Position numbers and translations under genes: made by a program
NCBI GenBank assembly: GCA_022798035.1
Contig: JAAWLS010000057.1
Coordinates: 1-10,186 of the forward strand
DNA from: Lachnospiraceae bacterium
Lineage (GTDB): Bacteria > Bacillota > Clostridia > Lachnospirales > Lachnospiraceae
Direction: 5' to 3'
Length of the DNA: 10,186 bases
Shown: positions 1 to 6,595 of the stretch, piece after piece
Layout: every line of letters starts with the position of its first letter
How positions within the stretch are numbered: the first letter of the stretch is position 1
The notes under the pieces: generated by a model
The model's input: only the letters and a program-made list of their open reading frames with translations
Database searches by the model: none
What the model was told of the DNA's origin: nothing

Positions 1-3000
1 GACAGCTTCCAGGGCAAGACCGAGGACGAGTTCATGGAAATGTACCAAAAGGGAGAGCTGAGCGAAAACAGCGATTACACCCAGCTGCTCAAGTCCGCCA
101 GAGAGTATCACATCGTCACCGAGGAAAACGCCGCCAATGTACAGAGACTGGCAGGTCTGCTGTCAGAATGCGGCATACTTCAGGAAAATATTTCAGCCTC
201 CGGGAAAGATGATTCCCTCTCTCACGGGGAGAAATTCCAGAATCTCTGGGAATCTTCCACTTTCGCAGAGGCCAGGGAACAGCTTGCGAATCTGGCTAAA
301 ACCTCCGGCATCACAGGCGACAGCGTCCGTGCCCTAGCCCAGGAAAACGCTTCCTTGAGCGGATTCCTGACAGAGTCCGGCATATCGGCCGAGTTTGCCG
401 CCTCCTGCTTCACGAAAATCTGCGAGGGTGCAGACGGATTTTCCATTATCACCGAGGACGCCCTGGCATTGGACGAAGTCCTAAACGGAATGAACAACCG
501 GCTCCAGGAAGTGGCGGCCTCCAAATCCGAGTACGATTCCGCCATGGGAGAACGTGATTACGACGCAGAATTTTTAGACTATCAGGAAGCCTACAAAAAT
601 ATCACAGAGATGATGGAAAAAGGCGAGTACGGCAGGCACTTCTACTCCACCGCAGAATTTCTCTTAGGGGACGCCGTTAAAACTATGGACATCGGCGAAA
701 TCCAAAACTCCCTGGAAGGACAGAAAGACATCTTCGGGGCGGACGCCGACAACGGTAGAGAGTTTCTGGACCGCCTGTACCAGCAGAGAGAACTGCTGGA
801 AGACATGAATTCCTCCCTGGAACAGAATGCAGACGGTTCCTATGAATCCCGCCTGGACCCTAAGGAATTTGCAGAACTAGGAAAAATCGCGGGATTAACC
901 ACAGAGCAGGTGACTGCCTGCGTCAATGCCCTTGGGATGTTCGGAACCCCCAACTCCTACAATCTGGAAGACTTGACCGATACGGTAAAGAACATGTCTG
1001 TTGCCTTCCAGGACGGCAGTCAGTCTTTCCTGTCCCTCCAGGGCTTGGAAGAGACACTCTCCAACCTGGGACAGTCTGAGGAACAGATTCGAGGTATCAT
1101 CCAAAACCTCCAGGATTCCGGCGAAATCCAGCTGATTAATTTCCAGGCCGACGACAGAGAATCCTTAGAATCCACCATCACTCTCTTAAAGGAACTGGAA
1201 ATGATTGAGATTGACGGCAGTAACATCAACGTGGAATCTTTAAGCGAAAATCTTCGGGAATCTTTTCAAATGAACATGGAAGACATCGCGGCCTTTATAG
1301 CCAGCCTGAGTAACCACTATCAGCTGACGGACAATGAAGGCTCCTCCCTGTCCCTGGAAGAAGCCCAGGAGAAGATTGCGCCCAAAGCCTCCGGCGTCTC
1401 AAGCACCGTGCAGGAAGCCGGAAACAACGTAGACGCCTTGAAAAACAACATACAAAATACCAGCGCCAGCGTCACTGAGCTGGATAACAAGAGCCTGGCC
1501 AACATTTCCAGTGAATTTCAGGGTCTTGGCGTCTCACTGGATTCCGTTGCCGGCAAACTGCGCACTGTCCTCTCCTACCAGAGCCAAATCAACCAGAGTT
1601 CAGGCCCAGAGAAAGGCGCAGCTGTTTCTGCTGTAACCGGAGGCGGCGGCAAGACCACTCCTCCCAGTTCCGGCGGAAGTAAAGGTATACAAAAGGGACA
1701 GGTCTGTGCTGCTGGAAGTCTGGGTATTCCCCGGGATGAGACTGCCCTCATCAATGAATTAGGGGAGGAAACCATCGTAGACCCACAAAAAGGAACTTAC
1801 GAAGTCGTGCAGGGCGGCCCTCAGCTTCGACGGTTAAAAAAGGGCCAGATTATCTTAAACCATCTGCAGACCAGAGCATTTCTGAAAAGAGGACCAAGAG
1901 GACCGAAATCTTCCGGTTCCGCCTATGCCGCCGGCTCCTCTACGCAGACGTTTGATTTCATAGAGACTGCCCTCTCCCGCTTAAAAGACGCTTTGGACAG
2001 ACTGACCTCCAGAGCTTCCGATACCTTTCGGAATTTTAATTTCCGTATCAAGGAGTACAACAAAGCCTACCAGAAATCTGCCAAAGAAGAAAGAACTCTG
2101 ACCCAGGCCAAAGACGCCTATCTATCCAGAGCAGACAGCGTGGGCCTGGAGGAAAACTGGGCCAGACAAGTGCGTGACGGCAGTATCAACCTGGCAGACA
2201 TTGCAGACGAAGGACTCAAAGAGCGCATTCAGGATTACCAGAAATGGTACGAAAAAGCGTTGAAGTGCCAGGAACAGTTAGAAGAGCTGAAAAAGACCCA
2301 GAAAGAATTGATGCAGGAAAAAATAGAGCTCCTTATTACCCGGTATGAAAATGCTTTTACGAAACTAGAAAACGCCAAGGAACGCATCCAAAATAAAATG
2401 GACTTAAAGGAACTCTGGGGGTTCTCTGCCAGCAAAAATGATTATCAAAAACTCAACAATAATATCCGGGACCAGCTCCTTTACACTGTACGACAAATCC
2501 AAAAAATAAAGGAACTCCAGAAAACCGTGGAAAAGAACTCAGAAGCCTGGCAGGAATACCAGGAGAGAATCGACTCCAGCAGACAGTCCATTCAGGACCT
2601 TACAAAATCCATTGGAGAAAACGCCATTGCCTCTGCGGCTTTAGCCAAACAGAAAGCAGACAAGAAGAACGACCAAAAAGACATGGAAGATGAACGGCTG
2701 GACAGCAAGATTTCCACTGCCTCCACCGCTTCACGCAAAAACAGCCAGATTGGCAAAAAATTTAAAAATATTAATGACAGACAAAACAATCTGCAGACCG
2801 CCTATCAGGACACCAGCAAGGCAAGGGCCGGCTATGGACAGAAAATCAAAAAGACCTCCAAGAAACATGTCTCCAAGAAATATAAATCTCTGTTTGATGC
2901 CGCCGCCAAAAGCGTAAAAGGAGGAAAACCTGTTCCAGAATCTGTTATCAGCAAAATTGCAAATGCCCTGGAAGTGACGACCGGAAAGGAATATCACGAA

Positions 3001-6000
3001 TTAAGAAAGCTCCTCACCTACTGCAATTATTACAACGCCAACAAACTGGCAGAGGAGGAAAATGAGCAGAATTTAAGACTGCAGAGCCTTGCCGCACAGG
3101 AATCGAAAAAGAAACTCCGGGAAGAACAGCTGGGAAACCTCTTAGACGAGAACCAGCAGAAGGCAGAGCGAAGCGCCATCTCCTCCCCGGAAACTGCCGC
3201 CTCTAAAAAGCATAACTTAAACGCCCAGCTGCGCCAGAGCCAGTCCGACGTAAAGTCCCACACCAAGACGCGGAAAAATACGACAAAGGACCGCAAAGAC
3301 GCTGCCAAGAAGGCCCAATTTTATGATACGAAACCCTACAAGAATCTAAAAGACAAGAAGCTGAAAAAGAAGCTGGAAAAGGCAGCCTCTGCCATCAAGT
3401 CCGGTAAAAAACTTGACAAGGATTCCTTGGAAGCAGTGAAGAAATACTGCCAGAAATATCTGAACGACGATTTAACCTACTATTACAACTGCCTGGCCTA
3501 CAACGAGGCTGTGGAAAATGAATTAAGCGCAAAGGAAGCCGAAACCATGGCTAAGGCCGAATCCTACGCCAAATCCCTGCAGGTCAAGCGGGAGAAAACG
3601 GAAAACACCGTATCGGAACGGGAGCGGCAGAATGACCTTTACGCTGCCTCTGCAAAGAACCAGACTTCCGCCAAAGGCAGGAACCAATATGTGGACCGGC
3701 AGATTTCCAACATTGCCAAGAACCGCCAGACCTACCACAACGCCTGGCAGGACTCCGTCAAGGATTTCGACAGCGCCAAAAGCACGGTGAACAAGTCCTC
3801 CTCCAAGGACAAGGCCAAGCAGAAAATCATAAACGACATCAAATCCAAGTTCACCAGCAAAAGCACGCTGATTCCCCCGGCCTGGCTGGACAAAGCCTAT
3901 TCCGTCTCCGACGCCTTCGGCCTGGCCTGTGAAAACTACAACGAAGCCTTAAACCACATGCAGGCCGCCAAGGAAGCCAAGGACTTAAATGCCCAGACCT
4001 CCCAGAGCGAAATCGCAGCCCTGGCCTTAGAGAAGATGTCAAACATCGAGAAGGAATATTCCAATAAGCAGCAGTCCCATAACCGGAAGGCAGAATCCAT
4101 CAACCATGCCATGGATTTGGCCCAGGCAAAAGGCTATCAGACTGGAGCAAAGTCTTATGAACAGCTGATTCAGAACGAAACCGGCAGCTACGCCCTGCTC
4201 CTTTCCAAAAAACAGGAGATGACAAAATCCCTGGAGGAATCCATGAAAAATGGAACTATCAAACAATACTCCGACGAATGGTACGAGATGACCGCTGACA
4301 TTGACAGCGTCACAGACGCCCTGGAAGCATCCGCTCTGGCCCTGGCCCAGTACCAAAAACAGCTCCAGCAGATTTCCTGGGACAACTTCGACTACCTGCA
4401 GAAACGCATAGGAAACGTCACCTCCGAGATGAACTTCCTCTTAGGGGAACTGGCAAGGGAAGATTTGGCAGACGAAAAAACCGGAGGGCTGACCGACCGG
4501 GGAAAAGCTGCGGCCTACCTGCACGCCGCCGGCTATGAGACCTACAAGAGCCAGGCCGCAGACTACCAGAAAGAGCTCTCAGAGATAAACAAAGCCCTGG
4601 CAGACGACCCTTACCGCAGGGACTTGATAGAGCGCAGGGACGAATTGAGGAAATCTTACCAGGACTCCATCCAGGGAGCCCAGGAAGAAAAATACGCCGT
4701 CATTGACTTGTACAAGCAGGGCTATGAAGCCCTCTCCCAGAAACTTCAGAACGTTATCCGCGATTACGGAGAACTCTTAGACGCGGAGAAAGACGCCTAC
4801 GACTACCAGAACACCATCGCGGACAAGACAAAAGAGATTGCCGATATCCGCAAACAGCTCACCGCATACGCCGGGGACGGCTCCGAGGAGACCAGGGCTA
4901 AACTCCAGTCCCTGACGGTGTCTTTGGAGCAGGCAGAAAAAGATTTGCAGGAGACCCAGTACAACAAGTACATTTCCGACACCAAAAACATGCTCTCCGA
5001 CTTGCAGGAAGATTTCCAGGAATCCATCCAGGAATTGATTGACGCACTCTCCGGAAACTTCCAGGAGCTGATGGCAGGCATAACAGCCAACGCCGACACA
5101 TCCGTCCAGACCGTTACAGCCGCCATGACAGGCATCGGCTACACGCCCTCCGAATCATTCACCAACCTCTTAAACAACTCTTCCCTTTCCACAGGTTTGG
5201 GAAGCCTCAATACCGCTGTCCAGTCCATGGTGGCAGACATAAAGAACCTCTGCACCAGCATGAAGAATTATGCTGACAAGATAGCGGGGAATGTGAATTT
5301 TGAAACTGCCGCGGAAGAGCCGGAGGCAAAAGGCAATCCGCCGGCAGGGCAGACGGCAGGACAGCAGAATCCGCCGGCAGGGCAGACGGCAGGGCAGCCA
5401 GAAAAGCAGACAAGTCAGCCCGCTTCCAACACGCAGAAGAAAAAAACGGCCAAAGACGAACCAAAAAAAGGTGTATCAGGAAGCAGACCCCTGCAAGACC
5501 AAATTATTTCTTTGCGTGAAGAGATACCGGGTTTGATTGTGGAGAAAAAAACAGACACCGGCAAACTGGAAAAGAAAGCCCTCAGCTATCTGAAAGCCCA
5601 CTTAAAATCCACCAAAGCCAAACGCAGCAGCTTATCCGATTTAAACAAGAAGCTGTACGACAACTTTGGGAAAAAAGTTCTGTCGGAAGCCCAGATGAAA
5701 GAACTGGCCAAGATTCTGAACGTGAAATACGACAATCAGAAATCCTCCGGAAAGCTCTATAAGAAACTGAAATCCATCGGCATCAAAGGCTTTCAGACTG
5801 GCTCTTCCTACATCACCAAAGACCAGCTGGCGTTCCTTGGAGAAGCCGGCTATGAAATTCAATTTGACAAGAGTAAAGGCATCCTGCGGGAGGTCGGTGT
5901 TGGAGACAAAATTTTCACTGCCGATATGACGAAAAATCTGTGGGCCATGGCTCAAGTCCATCCAAATGACCTGTTAAAGAGCCTCGATATTTCCCCGGTA

Positions 6001-6222
6001 ATCCCCGTGACGTCTCCTGCTTTCCAACCAGAAAAATCCGGAGATGTCACAATCGACATGGGCGGAATCTCTATGTACGGCGTCAATGACCCGGAAACCT
6101 TTGCCAAAAATCTGACAGAAGCCATGAACAACAATACTACTGTCCGCAAGACTTTGCTGAACAATACCGTTGAGACATTGTCCGGCAGATACAACTCTCT
6201 GAGCGGGCGAAAATTTTCTTAG
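1..6222 (+). CDS. Phage tail tape-measure protein, 5'-truncated by window edge
   Basis: The frame is open from base 1 to the TAG at 6220-6222, giving 2073 visible residues. The ATG at 34 is only the first internal Met, with no ribosome binding site, so the true start is upstream. Tape-measure proteins fill the tail tube as extended helical multimers, set tail length and leave ahead of the DNA. In order (nt) I see: helical, acidic sequence (1-1600); a Gly/Ser linker (about 1609-1700); a compact module with INELGEE and later LKKGQIILN (1735-1893); long coiled coil with degenerate Lys-rich repeats (about 2000-4380); a block starting WDNFDYLQKRIGNVTSE that I recognise from Lachnospiraceae tape measures (4378-5130); a Pro/Gln/Gly linker (5320-5460); and a C-terminal module with ITKDQLAFLGEAGYEIQ and GDKIFTADM (5812-5955). 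No membrane-length hydrophobic run, peptidase or lysozyme motif is visible; those may lie upstream. Family call is by recognition, not search. Confidence 0.88.
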   Translation, partial: DSFQGKTEDEFMEMYQKGELSENSDYTQLLKSAREYHIVTEENAANVQRLAGLLSECGILQENISASGKDDSLSHGEKFQNLWESSTFAEAREQLANLAKTSGITGDSVRALAQENASLSGFLTESGISAEFAASCFTKICEGADGFSIITEDALALDEVLNGMNNRLQEVAASKSEYDSAMGERDYDAEFLDYQEAYKNITEMMEKGEYGRHFYSTAEFLLGDAVKTMDIGEIQNSLEGQKDIFGADADNGREFLDRLYQQRELLEDMNSSLEQNADGSYESRLDPKEFAELGKIAGLTTEQVTACVNALGMFGTPNSYNLEDLTDTVKNMSVAFQDGSQSFLSLQGLEETLSNLGQSEEQIRGIIQNLQDSGEIQLINFQADDRESLESTITLLKELEMIEIDGSNINVESLSENLRESFQMNMEDIAAFIASLSNHYQLTDNEGSSLSLEEAQEKIAPKASGVSSTVQEAGNNVDALKNNIQNTSASVTELDNKSLANISSEFQGLGVSLDSVAGKLRTVLSYQSQINQSSGPEKGAAVSAVTGGGGKTTPPSSGGSKGIQKGQVCAAGSLGIPRDETALINELGEETIVDPQKGTYEVVQGGPQLRRLKKGQIILNHLQTRAFLKRGPRGPKSSGSAYAAGSSTQTFDFIETALSRLKDALDRLTSRASDTFRNFNFRIKEYNKAYQKSAKEERTLTQAKDAYLSRADSVGLEENWARQVRDGSINLADIADEGLKERIQDYQKWYEKALKCQEQLEELKKTQKELMQEKIELLITRYENAFTKLENAKERIQNKMDLKELWGFSASKNDYQKLNNNIRDQLLYTVRQIQKIKELQKTVEKNSEAWQEYQERIDSSRQSIQDLTKSIGENAIASAALAKQKADKKNDQKDMEDERLDSKISTASTASRKNSQIGKKFKNINDRQNNLQTAYQDTSKARAGYGQKIKKTSKKHVSKKYKSLFDAAAKSVKGGKPVPESVISKIANALEVTTGKEYHELRKLLTYCNYYNANKLAEEENEQNLRLQSLAAQESKKKLREEQLGNLLDENQQKAERSAISSPETAASKKHNLNAQLRQSQSDVKSHTKTRKNTTKDRKDAAKKAQFYDTKPYKNLKDKKLKKKLEKAASAIKSGKKLDKDSLEAVKKYCQKYLNDDLTYYYNCLAYNEAVENELSAKEAETMAKAESYAKSLQVKREKTENTVSERERQNDLYAASAKNQTSAKGRNQYVDRQISNIAKNRQTYHNAWQDSVKDFDSAKSTVNKSSSKDKAKQKIINDIKSKFTSKSTLIPPAWLDKAYSVSDAFGLACENYNEALNHMQAAKEAKDLNAQTSQSEIAALALEKMSNIEKEYSNKQQSHNRKAESINHAMDLAQAKGYQTGAKSYEQLIQNETGSYALLLSKKQEMTKSLEESMKNGTIKQYSDEWYEMTADIDSVTDALEASALALAQYQKQLQQISWDNFDYLQKRIGNVTSEMNFLLGELAREDLADEKTGGLTDRGKAAAYLHAAGYETYKSQAADYQKELSEINKALADDPYRRDLIERRDELRKSYQDSIQGAQEEKYAVIDLYKQGYEALSQKLQNVIRDYGELLDAEKDAYDYQNTIADKTKEIADIRKQLTAYAGDGSEETRAKLQSLTVSLEQAEKDLQETQYNKYISDTKNMLSDLQEDFQESIQELIDALSGNFQELMAGITANADTSVQTVTAAMTGIGYTPSESFTNLLNNSSLSTGLGSLNTAVQSMVADIKNLCTSMKNYADKIAGNVNFETAAEEPEAKGNPPAGQTAGQQNPPAGQTAGQPEKQTSQPASNTQKKKTAKDEPKKGVSGSRPLQDQIISLREEIPGLIVEKKTDTGKLEKKALSYLKAHLKSTKAKRSSLSDLNKKLYDNFGKKVLSEAQMKELAKILNVKYDNQKSSGKLYKKLKSIGIKGFQTGSSYITKDQLAFLGEAGYEIQFDKSKGILREVGVGDKIFTADMTKNLWAMAQVHPNDLLKSLDISPVIPVTSPAFQPEKSGDVTIDMGGISMYGVNDPETFAKNLTEAMNNNTTVRKTLLNNTVETLSGRYNSLSGRKFS
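1735..1893 (+). other. Internal tape-measure 'LNELGEE...LKKGQIILN' module
   Basis: This is a compact, non-coiled-coil domain inside the tape-measure protein, visible residues 579-631. It has the pattern ETALINELGEE, then DPQKG, then GGPQLRRLKKGQIILNH. A Gly-rich linker (GGGGK at about 1640) precedes it and a Gly/Ser-rich stretch follows. Many Firmicutes tape measures carry a similar 'A-L-V-N-E-L-G-P-E' block, which is established knowledge of the family. Its role is not known to me. A related module recurs at 5812-5955. Confidence 0.6.
2698..3180 (+). repeat. Tape-measure degenerate repeat, copy 1 of 3
   Basis: This is about 161 residues of Lys-rich coiled coil. The recognisable core starts near 2890: LFDAAAKSVKGGKPVPESV, followed about 25 residues later by TYCNYYNANKLAEEE. 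The shared scheme with the next two copies is a basic run, K-S/A-x-K-x-G-K, a helix, then Y-N-x-A and a long charged helix. Identity is low and was judged by eye. Core-to-core spacing to copy 2 is about 470 nt. Confidence 0.55.
3181..3651 (+). repeat. Tape-measure degenerate repeat, copy 2 of 3
   Basis: This is about 157 residues. The core begins near 3361 with LKKKLEKAASAIKSGKKLD and continues to CLAYNEAVENELSAKE. It is the most basic copy: the stretch before and into the core is dominated by Lys (KDKKLKKKLEK). The Y-N-E-A landmark aligns with YNAN in copy 1 and YNEA in copy 3. Confidence 0.55.
3652..4095 (+). repeat. Tape-measure degenerate repeat, copy 3 of 3
   Basis: This is about 148 residues. 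The core begins near 3820 with KIINDIKSKFTSKSTLIPP and continues to ENYNEALNHMQAAKEAKD. Spacing from the copy 2 core is about 456 nt, close to the previous spacing, which supports a repeated unit of about 150-160 residues. The loop is more hydrophobic (LIPPAWL) than in copies 1 and 2. Confidence 0.5.
5335..5400 (+). repeat. Tandem 33-nt repeat in tape-measure linker (NPPAGQTAGQ x2)
   Basis: Two adjacent 33-nt units (5335-5367 and 5368-5400) encode NPPAGQTAGQQ and NPPAGQTAGQP. The nucleotide copies differ only at a few bases, near their ends. The unit is a multiple of three, so copy changes keep the frame. It sits in a Pro/Gln/Gly/Ser-rich, probably disordered linker between the helical body and the C-terminal segment, and looks like a recent slippage or recombination duplication. 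Confidence 0.9.
5812..5955 (+). other. C-terminal tape-measure 'LGEAGYEIQ...GDKIF' module
   Basis: This segment near the C terminus (visible residues 1938-1985) reads ITKDQLAFLGEAGYEIQ, then DKSKG, then VGVGDKIFTADMTKNLW. Its order of landmarks (A-x-x-G/E-x-G-x-E, D-x-x-K-G, then K/G-D-K-I-F or K-G-Q-I-I-L) parallels the internal module at 1735-1893. The tape-measure C terminus usually faces the tail tip, so this copy is a candidate contact with the hub protein. That role is inferred. Confidence 0.6.
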
Positions 6223-6226
6223 GAGG
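6221..6226 (+). promoter_or_regulatory. Ribosome binding site overlapping the tape-measure stop
   Basis: AGGAGG shares its first two bases with the TAG stop at 6220-6222 and lies 6 nt before the ATG at 6233. The match to the 16S anti-Shine-Dalgarno is perfect and decides the start of the next gene. The overlap with the stop fits translational coupling. Confidence 0.9.
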
Positions 6227-6232
6227 TAACTT

Positions 6233-6592
6233 ATGTACACAACAATCAGACAGCCAATACGAAAATTAGAAATTATGGAGCGGGAAATCAGCAGACTGCA
6301 GGAAGAAAATAATCTGCTGAAAGAAGCATTTGCTTCCTGCAGCCCCGCACATGTGAGAAAACAGCTTGCCCAGGCAGAAGAAAATTATAAGGAGTACGCC
6401 GCCTTAATCCAGGAGCTCTCCGGCCTCAGGCAGGAATATCAGCGCCTGAACCAGGAGCTCTCCGGCCTCAGGCAGGAATATCAGCTTTTACTTCAGGAAG
6501 CTGTGGAAAACACAAAAACAGATAAGCTCCAGAAACAGCGAAACTGGCCCAAAAGGGCCATTTCCCAGGCGCACTATTATTTACGGAGGTAG
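6233..6592 (+). CDS. Small coiled-coil protein between tape measure and tail hub
   Basis: This 119-residue protein has no signal peptide or membrane segment. After a short N terminus it is almost wholly predicted coiled coil: EREISRLQEENNLLKEAF has clear heptads, and a second helix from about residue 42 (RKQLAQAEENYKEYAALIQEL) runs into two copies of a 14-residue unit containing QELSGLRQEYQ. The tail (KLQKQRNWPKR, ending HYYLRR) is basic. The ATG at 6233 is chosen because of the perfect ribosome binding site; the in-frame ATG at 6275 has none. I do not recognise a named family. Position suggests a minor tail-tip component, a trimerising or bundling adaptor, or a tail assembly factor. It occupies the slot where many Firmicutes siphophages encode the Dit distal tail protein, but it is much too short and lacks any beta-rich region, so it is not a Dit. 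Confidence 0.85.
   Translation: MYTTIRQPIRKLEIMEREISRLQEENNLLKEAFASCSPAHVRKQLAQAEENYKEYAALIQELSGLRQEYQRLNQELSGLRQEYQLLLQEAVENTKTDKLQKQRNWPKRAISQAHYYLRR
6409..6484 (+). repeat. Exact 34-nt direct repeat, 42-nt period (two heptads)
   Basis: The 34-nt segments at 6409-6442 and 6451-6484 are identical, separated by 8 nt, giving a 42-nt period. Each encodes QELSGLRQEYQ within a 14-residue unit, exactly two coiled-coil heptads, so the duplication extends the coiled coil without breaking register. Lack of synonymous differences implies a recent event. Confidence 0.93.
6545..6560 (+). other. Perfect 6-bp stem with AAAA loop near end of small gene
   Basis: TGGCCC (6545-6550), AAAA, GGGCCA (6555-6560) form a GC-rich hairpin about 24 nt before the next ribosome binding site. 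It lies inside the coding sequence (NWPKRA). No proper T-run follows (only TTT), so it is not a convincing terminator. It could tune translation or mRNA stability for the next gene, or be chance. Confidence 0.4.
6585..6590 (+). promoter_or_regulatory. Ribosome binding site overlapping the small gene's stop
   Basis: GGAGGT ends on the T of the TAG stop (6590-6592) and its GGAGG core is 6 nt before the ATG at 6596. Only 3 nt separate the two genes. This fixes the start of the tail-tip gene and argues for coupled translation. Confidence 0.88.
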
Positions 6593-6595
6593 CAT

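Noticed and set aside
34..36. ATG at 34 as the true start of the tape-measure gene
   Set aside because: The frame is open from base 1, no ribosome binding site precedes the ATG, and the conserved N-terminal tape-measure part is missing. The gene starts upstream.
222..5961. Many antisense open frames of 60-110 codons under the tape-measure gene
   Set aside because: They lie wholly inside a much longer + frame with coherent protein features, mostly lack ribosome binding sites, and encode low-complexity Ser/Phe/Leu-rich shadows of Lys/Glu-rich codons.
6409..6484. CRISPR-like repeat-spacer unit
   Set aside because: Only two copies, an 8-nt gap and an in-frame coiled-coil coding role. It is an internal gene duplication.
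6545..6564. Intrinsic terminator between the small gene and the tail-tip gene
   Set aside because: The stem is only 6 bp and is followed by TTT then CCC rather than a T-run. It lies inside a coding sequence in a co-directional operon.
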